NCBI GenBank assembly: GCA_905250115.1
Contig: CAJNOI010000009.1
Span: 124,001-188,000 of the forward strand
Source of the DNA: Adineta steineri
Lineage: Eukaryota > Rotifera > Eurotatoria > Adinetida > Adinetidae
Direction of reading: 5' to 3'
Length of the DNA stretch: 64,000 nucleotides
This document shows, piece by piece, positions 1 through 11,591 of this stretch. Positions within the stretch are counted from its first letter, which is position 1; each line of letters starts with the position of its first letter. The position numbers were made by a program, and so were the translations under genes. Under the pieces are notes generated by a model that was not told where the DNA came from, did no database searches, and was given only the letters and a program-made list of their open reading frames with translations.

Positions 1-225
1 AGAATGAGTAGATCCAGATATGTTTAACTCTTCATGAAAATAGCTTCGTTTCAAACAACCATTAAGTATCTCATGATATGTCTGGAACAATCTCTTGATA
101 AACTCATTGCTGGCATAAAGAGAATCATCTTCGTCAAAGTTATTATTGACGAAGCGGGTCTTGCACACAGTTGAGAATAACACCAGTAAAACCAAGGTGT
201 ATAGTGGAGTCTTGTTATTAGCCAT
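1..225 (-). CDS. Secreted protein, N-terminal exon (partial at left edge)
   Basis: Open for 75 codons from an ATG at 225 to the window edge; a second in-frame ATG at 240 would add five residues. The N-terminus reads as a signal peptide: a short polar start with one lysine (MANNK), then a hydrophobic core (LYTLVLLVLFSTV) ending near a Cys. The mature part is acidic at first (NNFDEDD) and carries two Lys-Arg pairs about 15 residues apart, plus one Cys between them. Dibasic pairs after a signal peptide would fit a peptide prohormone, but they are also common by chance. The start at 225 is preferred because the hydrophobic core then lies close to the N-terminus. Family not recognised; the rest of the gene lies outside the window. 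Confidence 0.6.
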   Translation of the reverse strand, partial: MANNKTPLYTLVLLVLFSTVCKTRFVNNNFDEDDSLYASNEFIKRLFQTYHEILNGCLKRSYFHEELNISGSTHS

Positions 226-240
226 TGTATTGATTTGCAT

Positions 241-1145
241 TAGATAAAAGAATGAATATTGTATAATAATATGTATTTTGCAAGGATACTCTCAGTTCTA
301 TATAGTCATCAAAAATACAGGAGACAAAGGGTAGTGTAAAAATCGATATTTTTACACTACCCTATCCGCAAAGACGCTATAATTACAAAAAAAAGACACA
401 AAAAAATGGATGATTGCCTTAGACGATTGATAGTATATAAAGACCTGCGTTTAGGCTTGATAAAAAAAATATCGATTTTTCTCTTTCCACCTAAAAAAAA
501 GGTGTTCTAATTACGTAAAAAAAAAGAACGCTTAACTTTGATGATCGAGAATATGTTACGGCTTGCGTTTAGCCTTGATAAAAATATAAAATAAGTTTGT
601 TGCTTATATGTTCTATTTGAAGCAATAGCTATCGTATAAATATGATTATGATCATAAAAGTATATGACAGCTACACACAAAAATTTGATAAAGAAAAGAA
701 AGAGAAAAAAGAGAAGGATATTACTAATATGAAAGTAACTCATGTGTGACGACAACGAAGGATACATACAAAAAGATTTAAACTAGTGAATATTAACAAA
801 ATGTTGCATGAATAAAATAATCTTGCATTTTCTAGTATTCGATGACTTACTTAAAACTCGTTTTTCATTTTCAATAATATTCTAACAAACAAGTTAGTTT
901 ATATGAACTTCTATAATTATCGACATATATATAAGTGCATAGGATTTTTATGAGTTAAATAATATATGAAATAAAATAAATAAAATAGTTGAAGACTATT
1001 GTTTAGTTTTGAAATTTATACAATCATCGAACACTGTTCATATAGAAAACACACAAGAAGAACGTTTAGATTTATGTATTTTTTATTTTATAAATAAATA
1101 ACTAGCAATCATACTATATTCATGTCTATAAAGCCCAAATATATA
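241..1145. other. Intergenic, no gene seen
   Basis: AT-rich stretch between the left-edge gene and the P2X stop. Besides the hairpin at 329-362 it holds an imperfect direct duplication: GCGTTTAG[G/C]CTTGATAAAAA occurs near 449 and again near 565, each preceded about 50-60 bp upstream by a poly-A/AATTAC block. The only open frame of any length (507-767, minus) is low-complexity Phe/Tyr/Ile and not convincing. Confidence 0.6.
329..362. repeat. Perfect 15-bp inverted repeat with 4-nt loop
   Basis: The arms GGGTAGTGTAAAAAT and ATTTTTACACTACCC are exactly complementary and separated only by CGAT. It lies about 90 bp upstream of the secreted-protein start. It could be a collapsed terminal-inverted-repeat element or a cruciform/regulatory site. 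No target-site duplication was recognised. Confidence 0.85.
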
Positions 1146-4100
1146 TTATAAGAAAGTCTCAATTCTTGGAGATGTTTGAGTTGAATATTCACTTCCATTC
1201 ATAAGCGGTTTATTAGTTTTTATGTTAAAATTTTGTTTCATTTCGTTTGATTGTTTTTTTGCATCAATGACTGGAGAATCTTCATCAACATAACTCATAT
1301 CTATTTTATCATTAAATTCATATTTATCGTCAGTAATATTTGATGAATATGTTAATTGTGATGGCCGTGTTGATACTAATTTTCGTTGCTTTAATGATAT
1401 TGGTGATGATGAAGAATTTCCAGTGGATTGTTTTATGGTACCTGTTTGTCGTTGATGAAAATTATTCGAAGGTGTCATCGACAATAAAGCTGGATTTGTA
1501 TGTATTGTTGACGATGTTGATACATTATCATAGAAAGGATTTTCTCTACTTCGTTGAAATTTCTCTTTAAGTGGACTATCAGTTATTGATGTTACATCAT
1601 GATTTTCAATAACATTACTGATTGATTCCCTTTGATCAAGATGATTCTGATTCTTACGTTTTGTAACTTCACTCACCATTCCTTCTGCTAAACTATTCAA
1701 AGTTTCTAAACGTAATAAATTAAGATCTACATCTTGAAATTTTTGTTGACGATATACACTAGATTGACGATGAACATATAATGCAACAATATCACATATA
1801 AACGTTGCTAAACCAAGTATACCAATCAATGAACCAATATTTAAACTTAGTTGTATGACATCAAAACGACCAGCATGACCACTGACCTATGATAAAAGAA
1901 TAATTTTTATTGTTATGATCATTTAACATTTTGATTCAAATGATAATATTAAAGAAGATTAAAACTTTACTTTATTTGATTGTATAACATATTCGTTTAG
2001 CTGAGATATGAATAGTAATATATATATATAAATCAACGATTGCTATATCAAGTAATTATAAACTGCTCATAATTTTTAATAACAAGCGATCTACATCAAT
2101 CATGAAACATTTATTCTCAGTATGCAAAATTCCTTCATAGATAAACCTTAAGTATGTAAATTAGAGATAGAAGAAGAATCTATCAGATTAATAACGACGG
2201 TTAAAAAATAATAAGTTAATTGTAAATTAAGTAAACTTACAGAAATAATAAAACGAAGACCAAATGCTTTAGTTAAAGTACGAAATGATTGATTTTCATG
2301 TTTCCAATGTGAAGCAAAGCTAAATAAAAAATATAATTTGTATTTCAATAGAAATTAGAAATTTCTTTTTTTTTTCTTATATTACCGAAAATTAAATCCT
2401 ACTGAAAAGTTTTCTTCTTTAGATGGTGCATCTAAACGTCCGAATGAATATACAGGCACACATTTGTCTAATGATACATCTAAATTACATATCCAATCAA
2501 TTTTAATACGAATAACACCACCCAGTCTTAATATGTTTATTTGTTCTGTTTTATTTCTTTCAACAAGATCAAGTATAGTTCCAACACGAAATATTGGACA
2601 TTCTGTATGATTTTCATGATCATAACTACAAGTTCTAAGATACTGTGCGTCTCTTTGAATATTTTTTCTTATAACTTTAAAACGTGGAAATTCAATAAAA
2701 TTTTTAACAAATATTGTAAAATTGAATGCATCTTGTATAGGTTCTGGTATACCACGATCATTTTCTACCGGACACCAGCCTTCTAATTCACATAGACCAA
2801 TCTTTTCTTCAGAACCATTTAATTGATGACTATTTGGTAGACATTTACCTAGATAGTTAAAAGAAAATAGATAAGAAATACTTCGTTTTTGACTTACCAG
2901 TCCATTTACCATTAGCCTAAAATAAACAAACAGATTGATTAAAACCTTATTGTTATCAATACTACACAACAAAGGTATATAAAAATTTTTTACCGAAACT
3001 CTTATAACATAATCACAAGCATTTAATCTACATGCTGTGATTATAAGATCATTTTCTTATTACTAATATATGATGTGATATAAAAACAGCTAAATTGAAT
3101 CTTGGTCGAACATATTGTGTAGAACTTACAATTCGAAACATAAGTATAAATTCTAAGTTGAACGTTTTCAGTCTTTCGTACTCATAGTTATTTAGCAACA
3201 AGCCTTATCATATTCTAGTAACATCTCTAAATCTTTTTCGAAAATTTCTATTCAAATAAATATTTATATGATTAATATAGAAAATAGGAATTGAGTCAGT
3301 TATTATTGTCGAAAATCATCAATGTGAATATGTCTGATTCTATTGATATACGTAATAAAGTGTGAAGACATATATATTAAATATATATATAAAAGGCATA
3401 CTCATCAGTTATATTAATGATTCTTAGAACAAAACAAAATAGTACTTTAAGAAAATACGACGTAAAAACAAAGAAAATATTAATAAGAGAATAGCAGCAA
3501 GGAAAATAGAACATCGTAATGGAAAAGAAAAGAATATTTGTTTGAAACGCAGAAACAAATAAGACAAATCATTGCTGTTGGCACAATCAATTATTCTAGG
3601 AAAGTAATTGTCTTCTAATAGAAAGTATTTTTTACTACTATAATGAGACTAGAGGAGATATGTGAATTTAATATTTTAGCTTCGATAAGACTATATGAGT
3701 GAATTTTAGATGTTGATCTCATTCACAGTATCGATGACTGAAAGCCATACTCTAGTATCGTAAAATTATTTAATCAAAAGTTCTTTGCAAATTTCTCAAT
3801 ATACATAGTTTCACTTCCTTAATAATACCTCTCACAGTTAGTTTTTTTGAAAAAAGCTACTATTCATCATATTGATTTACTTCATAATCTGTCATATATC
3901 ATTATCAAATAAATGATGTTCTATGTCGTCTGTATATTACGGTATACACCCAGAAGGATGATAATAAAAGTAATAGATCTTCTTTACACATCTCTTCGTG
4001 TGTCAATGAGAAGGTCTTTTTCTAGGCAAGACACAAAGTGAAAAATACGCCTTTAAAGTATGTTTTACTCTTTACCACCCTTTAATCAATCTCATAGAAA

Positions 4101-4890
4101 TTATTTTTAAAAGTTCTATCATCATACTTTATGAGAATCTGTGCTCTCTCGACATCGAGTATCATTGGTACAAAATGCGAATTTTTCAGGTGCTTCTAAA
4201 ATACGATAAAAAATTTCTGTTATTATAAACATAGAAAAAAATTGATTTCTAAATATACCAGCACATTTTGAATGATTTTGATCAGTTCGAATAAAATTTG
4301 TCATTAAAAATAATGCGTTATTTTCTTGTGGAGGAACAATATAATCTTTAAAAAGTTTATATGAAATTAATTTCAATAGTAAATTTAATTTACCTGCACC
4401 ATCGATAACTAATGTTTTATTTTTTGCTGTTTGATTATAACCGATACCCTATAAAACCAAAAGAAAATAAAAGCAGAAGAAGAAGAATGAACTTATTTTT
4501 ACTTTAACTTTCAATGTAATCGATGAAATAATTGATGTATCAATATCTTGATAACCTTTTTTAATTATCATTAAATATACGATACCATAAATTAAAATTA
4601 AAAGTTGAATTATACGACATGTAAGTGCAACTAAAATAGAATAGAAGAAAAATACTTATTATTTTTGAATCATTAGAGACAAATCTTGAATATATTATAT
4701 TTTTTCCCCTTGATAAATCGATTGTATTTAATAGTCAGTTTTGCTTACTTGAAATGGAATGAATAGTAACTATTTTTGGTGTTTCATATTCATAGACAAA
4801 ACCTTGAAACATTGATTTCATATTAGTTAAAGAAAAATATTCTCGCACTGATAAACAACGTCCAAGAGAAGATGCTGATCCAGCAGACAT
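1146..4890 (-). CDS. P2RX: P2X purinoceptor (ATP-gated cation channel)
   Basis: Eight exons, all in phase: 4749-4890, 4503-4630, 4394-4448, 4128-4345, 2898-2916, 2386-2848, 2241-2319, 1146-1886; 614 aa. P2X receptors are trimeric plasma-membrane channels opened by extracellular ATP. Visible hallmarks: N-terminal YEYETPK before TM1; TM1 (CRIIQLLILIYGIVYLMI); the KVKG ATP-binding lysines; VPPQE; ten ectodomain cysteines including GWCPVE; NFRFA and the LTKAFGLRF lysine region; GHAGRFDVI leading into TM2 (IGSLIGILGLATFICDIVALY). The YRQQK just after TM2 fits the YxxxK surface-retention motif. The cytoplasmic tail (about 200 residues, Ser/Thr/Asn-rich) is longer than in most P2X proteins and resembles nothing I know. 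Exon 5 is only 19 bp and encodes ANGKWT plus part of a Gly. Start chosen at MSAGSA because the upstream in-frame residues are not P2X-like. Confidence 0.95.
2917..4127 (-). other. 1.2-kb intron of the P2X gene
   Basis: The donor GTATGATG follows the codons for STDSHK and the acceptor TTTTAG precedes the 19-bp microexon. The interior is AT-rich and shows no coding stretch. All other introns of this gene together are shorter. Confidence 0.8.
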
Positions 4891-7800
4891 TTTTTTTTTG
4901 TATTCAAATAATATTTTTAGATGACAAGAATAAGATAAAAACTTGAAAGACGATGGTCTAAAATAGAATAAATGATTAGAAAATATCTTCAAGTTAGTCC
5001 CGGATTTTTACTGAGAAAGTTCGAAAAAAAAACTGAAACGAAATGCAACCGCACCCAACATACCCTGTAGACCCGTTCCTGCTTCAAGTATATATAATAC
5101 ATATGATATTTAGTCGTATATATACAAAAAACTTTTTCTCTTTCTGATCTACATCTATTGTCTCATACGCATATATTTACACTAAAATTAGTTGACACAG
5201 AAAAACAACAATTGTCTGATACTTGCCTTGAGCGAATAAGGACATTCTGATATTGTCATATTTTCTGACTGACCTTCTTTCTCTATCGTTAAAAATGTTG
5301 ATTAACAAATGTTATTATAATCAGTATACAAAAACTAATTTTTCATAAGTCTTATGATATCTGTACATAAATATCATGTATTGTTTTGACGTAACTTCTG
5401 TCAAAAATAATGTTTTATTAGTTATCTATATATAGATATATGTTATTCTTGCACGTCAGTAAATATTGTTTAATTAATTAATTAATAGATTTCCTACTCA
5501 ATTTAATATATATATCATATGAATAGTCTTTATATATATATATATTACTTAGCATAATAACAAACGACCATCTGTGCTAAATCGACAATCACTATACAAA
5601 AACACATAACCATTATAACTTCTATCTAGATTATTAATGGATTTAGTATTATCATCTTATATTACCTCGCGTAATTCTAATCGACACATTACAACATTTG
5701 AATATGCATATGCCTAAGTGTCCTTGACGTCTGAATGACTTACTATAATTTATGTTAAGACCTAGAATAAAAGATTATTTGATCGAAAATCTTTTTTGCA
5801 TATGCATGTGTGTTTCTATCAGCTTAAGTTGTTCCGTTAAAAAAAATTTTGTAGTAATATATTGCTTTTATTCTCTATTGTAGTTAAGCCTACGATTTCC
5901 AATGTAATTAAAGCATGTATAGTTTTAATACATCCGCATAGAAATACAAAAAAAAAACACTCCTTGTAGCATCACGCACACTCAAATATATACTTTTATA
6001 CTTCATGATTTTCCATAGAGAGTCTAGAAAATAGAGAAAAGGGATTAATCTGACAGATGCAAGAAATCATTTGATAAATCGACGACCTTCATAGTTCATT
6101 CTTTTTTTGTAACACCTAGTTATTTATTTGATTAGTAAATTCTTTATGTAAAAATGTTCAATCAGTTTTTCACACTTTATTATTCTATACAATCATTGTA
6201 TATCCATCATTTAGACAATAAAAAGGAATTGTCTAGTACTTAATCATGTTCTATCAATGATTGATTATAAAATCTGTCTACTATTCAATTTCTTATATTT
6301 TTGTAATATAGATCAACGAATATGCCCACTGACCCTATAATCATATGAATGAATGTATTTATGGCGTAAAAACTATTATTTACTTATACTGAATTGACAC
6401 TCTTTATATAGATAACAACAGAAACTAAGAAAACTATAATTCTGTCATTTATTATGAAATATGAGACTTAATAATGTTCTATCGTGTAGATCTAACTTTT
6501 TTTTTTCTAAATGTAAATATGTTAAAAAGAATTTTACCTAATGTCTATTGATTATCGACCATACTTGTAAATCAAATCTTCAAGAAATTATTTTATTAAA
6601 AACATCATGCTGATACAATGATAATTCAAAGGAAGTGAGTTTCCATGCTGATAGTTGTGAAAATTTTTATTATGTTTCCTATGAATACATGATTGGCATT
6701 TTTTGTTAAACTATGTCAAGTAAATATTTGTTGTTTTTAGATAATCAAGACTTGTTCTATTAATGTTATTCTCAATCTTAATTTATATTCTAAATCAAAT
6801 CATTCTCTTACCGTAATCAGTATTGCTTGCCTATAAGAACAGAATGATGGAATCTAAAGTAAATATAAAGAAGAAATGCGGCGAGACTGAATATATGACG
6901 ACAATAAAGCAAAAAAATAAATCAAGGAAGCAAATGCACCCACATAGAAGAGCAATGATTGCAGGAATAATTAGCAGATCGATCGAACGAACGTGTGGAT
7001 AGTCTTGCTAGTCGTTGTTTAGTTCTTGTTCTTTTTTTTTTCTTCCTATTTTCTTAATATATCTCGTGTCTTCTCGTTTTATATGTCTTTCAGACTCTTG
7101 AGAATGTATGTTGTGAAAACTATTGATAATTGTTATGTGTGAGAGAAGATTAAAACCTGAAACATACCAATATTAACAAAAAGTTATCATAGTCGTCTAT
7201 TAAAATTCCTTCGAGATTATACAGAAAAGAAAACTAAAATAGGTCAAGGGAACATATCTGATCATTAATAAAAAAATTTTATTAAGTTTTTTTTTCTTCC
7301 TTTCTACATGTAGACCACTTGAGAGTATTATTCGTCCTATGAGATATAAGTAGATGCTAAATTTTTGTATTGTTTGAATTCATTTTATATAAAATATCTT
7401 ATTTATATGTGCAAAAACAGATACTATAGTACATCTCGCAAATATTAACAACATGCAGCTGTTTTTTTTCTCCTCTATCATTAGTAAGAGTATAAATTCG
7501 GAAATCAGGTAATCAAAAAAAAGAAGAAAACAATGTATTATTTAAGCAATCATATGATAAATTAATTATTCATTGGAATGGATTTAAAAATGAGAAAAAG
7601 TATAATAATTAACTTTATTAGAAATGTTTTCGTGTTCAAACATCAATCTGATGATCAACATATTTAACTAACTGCATTGCCAATATGCGTCTTAAGTGGT
7701 AATAAGAATACTAGACCAGCTGGATGCTATTATCAAAAAAAGAGAGTTTATTTAATGTTATTATAATATTATGTCTATAATAGAAAAAAAATTTCTACCC

Positions 7801-8212
7801 TACGAACTGAAAAAAAGAGTATTAATTGATTGATTGCAAGAACAAAAATATTAATTGATTTAGTTTTGTATTTTAAATAATTTATTCTATGTTATATTTT
7901 CCAGCATAATATGTCTAACAATACAATCAGTATTAATAACTAATCTTTTTTTTATTCTATATCTGTACTAATATCGATTCTAAATGACACGTCTCATAGA
8001 TCTATGCATCAAAAATATAGATATTCGAAGCATAATGTTACACTGATATAGATGAGCTATAAAGATTTTTGTTTTTTTCTTTCTGACAATGACCTTAAGT
8101 GATAGGGGAAAAAATGTTAATAGTAATTGTTCTTTTCACTGATATGTAAATATACGACGCAATACAGACAATAAATAGAAAAGATACTTCATATGATAAT
8201 AATCATCAGTAT

Positions 8213-8482
8213 CAGGGGGTGTTCCATTTCCCTTACTGTTACCACTTACCTGATAACAGTAACCACTTACCACTGATATGGTAAGTGTTGGTAAGAGGCT
8301 GTCACAAAAAGGTTTCTGGTAGCACTTACCATATCATTGGTAAGTGGTAAGTGATCATTATTATCAAATCAATAGTAAAACTAGTGACTGATCGCTGTTA
8401 AATATGATATTTTCAATTATGAAAACACATACTGTTACCTTGCTAAGTGGAAGTGATAATAACAGGTAATATGATACCTCTG
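8213..8482. mobile_element. hAT-like MITE, 270 bp, with 8-bp target-site duplication
   Basis: Flanked on both sides by the direct repeat ATCAGTAT (8205-8212 and 8483-8490). The element starts CAGGGGGTGTTCC and ends ATACCTCTG, so the termini are inverted CAG..CTG with degenerate similarity further in. An 8-bp duplication with CAG-type ends is characteristic of hAT transposons. The inside is filled with GGTAAGTG/CACTTACC motifs in both orientations, giving strong fold-back potential. There is no coding capacity, so it would be non-autonomous. Confidence 0.8.
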
Positions 8483-10411
8483 ATCAGTATTAACTATATG
8501 AAATTTTTTTGTTAAAAAAGACTGATGAATTTGTTTATCATATTCAGTTTGACTGAATGTAGGATGTGTAGATAAGAACATTAGTTTTTAATGGGACAGA
8601 CAATCACATGAAAATTCATTGGCAGGGCTCATTTTGAGTAACATATAACTGTAAAACTGAAGGCGGTAACACTAGGATAATAATCGCTTAGATTACAAAT
8701 AACTTTATTCCATGAATCTCAAGTATTGTAACAAGTTAATATTGTTCATTATTATTGTATTATTCAAAATACAAACGGAAATTGTATTTTTTACTATTAG
8801 CATTAGTTATTTATTTTTAAAACAATTTATATATTTATATTAGAAGTGTACTGAAATCTAATTATTCGTCTAAAATTGACTTTTTAAATATGTCATATGT
8901 AGACGTGGTTGACCTATTTCTTATATGAACCATGTAAACAACTAAAAAAAGATCTATAGATTATTGTTATTCATCTACTATTGAAAAGTAGCGATTTTTA
9001 TATTCAACTGTTTTTTCTTGAATAGTATGGATAATCATACTTGTTGGTATATGAAAATATTTTTTAAAAGGATCCTATTTACATGATCAGTAAATATATG
9101 ATTTCTTTACAACAAAGAATATTCAACAATATTTAAGTTAGAATTCATTCAGTACAAGATCTTTGAATTGTTGTCTTAGTATTCTTAGTACAATTTTGTA
9201 ATCAAAATTCAACTGTCACACTGAAGACGTTAGATGCTGTTTGGTAATGATTTTATAATAATCAACTTATACTTGTCTCTTACAGATAATTAAAGACTAT
9301 TGCTGCTTAAACTTTTAGATCTAAACTCGATCGAATCAAGAATATATTTAAGAAAACTTCAATCTCACCAATTTTCTTCTGTAAATGAAAATCAGTTTGT
9401 GAATGTTTTAAAACAAAGTAAAAAATACAGTTAATGTTGATATGACAATGAAATGTGTTTTATAAATAAGATCCTGTCGAACACGATATGATTTAAACAA
9501 ATGAGACAAAGTTTATATTTATTTTTCAATTTTGTTCACAAGTTCAAATATTTTCCTATCGCTTTAGTGTACTGAAAAATGAAACTTGGTTTCTGCAGTA
9601 AATGCTGAATTTCTCTCTGATAAAAGAGACGCTAAATCATTGACAGAATAGTTTGTTTAGTTCTTGTGATCATTTGTAGACGTTACTCAATATTTCGTTT
9701 CGTATGTGACATATATTTTTCAGTATGTCCAGTATATTTGTGTTCTTTTGTCTAATACACTTGTTTTTATGAAAACAAACTTACTCTCTCAAAAAACTTA
9801 AATTCTTCTACAGTGTAGTTTTCGTTTGCTTATGACAAACTCGTTTATTTGTGTTGATAAGAACGGACACAAGAGATAAACAAAAGTTACCTCTTGCAAA
9901 TACAGACGAATACAAAGAATAGAAATAAACAACGTGCATATAAGGAACTTATTTTCATCTAACTCAGCCATTTTTATTGTCTTAATCATCTTTTTCAAAA
10001 CATCTTATTGCATTTCGCTTCGTTTTCTAAGGTAAGTAGTGAATGTTATTCGATCAGGATTTTATCTTAACATCAAATAATATCATTATTTATGTTGTAT
10101 ACACAAAATATTTTTATTAGTTACTCTAAGGAATATTATTCACGTATTGACATGGATAAGGTAGTAAATAAACTAGTATCGGTAAAAGTTGTATATAGTT
10201 GAGTTAACAAAGAATAAACCATTACTATGATGTAGTGAGAAGATAAGATGATTTAAAAGTTCATAACGGCTGAAAGTCTGCTGTAGTTATGGAAAGGAAA
10301 CCTCTGCATTAGGATGAAATATAAAACAGATTGGCATCGTCGCGGTGATATTAAAAAAGAATGTTTCAGAAGTCATTATATCACTTCACTCGAGTAGCAT
10401 TGTTACTGTTG

Positions 10412-11180
10412 TTACATTGGGTATGCAGAATTAGTTTTGTTGTTGGTTGAATGGATCAGAATTGGGAGCAATATCAGAGCTACGATACAAGAAGTTGTTT
10501 GGCCTAGAACTAAACATTGCAATTCAATATTCCAAAGCCTTGAGTAAATTATTCTATAAATAGTACCAAGTGAAATAAAATTCAAGCGATTTAAACAAAA
10601 CAAGTGATATTTATCGACTGAATAAATTAAAGTTGGAACCAAGATGAGGGCCAGGACTCTTGAAAAAGAAGTTATCGAGACTGGATCGACATCGAAACTT
10701 AGAAAGCTGGTTCACACGCATCTCTACGTGTTACGAATCAGTCATATTTATTCAGTCTTAAAATGACACATTTGTCGATGTTAGATTTCTCTACAAACTA
10801 GCCATGCATATAACCAAAACTATGGTTTAGTGTTTGGACTCTAACGATTTCCGATGGAGTTTGAGTTCGGAAATTGTTTGAGCAGTTCAGACAGTGCCAG
10901 ATATATAAGTAATTGTTGAGGCGTTTCTTGAAATATAGGAGCAACCATAGAAGTATTTAAAGTCTCGGTAAAGTTTGCGCATATGGATATTTCGGAGTTT
11001 CGTTGACTTTTTGTGAAACAGGATTGAAAAGGAGTATTAAAATATAGTGATAAAAATTTTGTTTCTCTTTCGCACAGTTCGCGACAGACATCACCATGAA
11101 AACTGTGATGAACTGGAGATGTAGCATTAGTGCTACTCTTGGTAACGATGTTTATTGAGCTACTTCATCTACTTCAATCG
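10412..11180 (-). pseudogene. Possible decayed coding region (membrane protein-like), uncertain
   Basis: This stretch is less AT-rich than its surroundings. On the minus strand one frame is open for about 110 codons without an early Met (about 11175 down to a TAG near 10847) and reads like an ectodomain with Asn-X-Ser/Thr sites (NFTETLNTS) and several Cys. Further down (about 10700-10412) another open frame is hydrophobic (RVLALILVPTLIYS, CIVALILLPILI). Stops in all frames separate the two parts and no splice pair joins them convincingly. It looks like a broken gene rather than a working one; family unknown. Confidence 0.3.
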
Positions 11181-11369
11181 TATCGATATTACTTAAAGCA
11201 CATCATTATAAAGAAGAGCACGAAGGAGATACAAAGGAAAAAGTGCTGAGAGAACAATAGAATAGAAGAAGAAAAGAGCGAGAAAGAGCACAGTAAGCAG
11301 ATTCTTTATCTTTTTATAAGTCACGGTCAAAGTAACTTCTTTTATATTTCTTTATGAAGTATAAGTAGA

Positions 11370-11418
11370 TGATGGGTATGCGGTGGTTATAATACTCACA
11401 CCCATAGACACACCCATA
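11370..11418. repeat. GT/CA hairpin element, copy 1
   Basis: GATGGGTATGCGGTGG, then TTATAATACTCACACCC and a CA-rich arm with ACACACCCAT. It shares the core TATAATACT[C/T]ACA with the copy at 13621. Member of the dispersed telomere-like hairpin family described in the findings. Confidence 0.6.
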
Positions 11419-11591
11419 TAAATTGTAAAGTTACTTCAACTACTGATGCTTTCAAATCAAATCATGAAAATATAATTTAATCGTTCATCTAGTACCTAAA
11501 TATGATAAAATCAACTTAAATCTATCATCCTTGTTTATTATTTAGTCCGTCATTCAATAAAAGAAATAACTTGAATAATTAATTAATTATA

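Larger units (their letters stand above)
4891..11591. other. 6.7-kb gene-poor region
   Basis: Between the divergently transcribed P2X and ART-LRR-NHL genes. AT-rich with short TA runs (near 5530). It contains the MITE at 8213-8482, possible decayed coding at 10412-11180 and a GT/CA hairpin at 11370-11418. The stretches 4891-8200 and 8500-10300 show nothing I can call; the region immediately upstream of 4890 may hold untranslated sequence. Confidence 0.6.

Noticed and set aside
507..767. 86-codon frame on the minus strand
   Set aside because: Low-complexity Phe/Ile/Tyr sequence from AT-rich DNA, no motif, no splice context.
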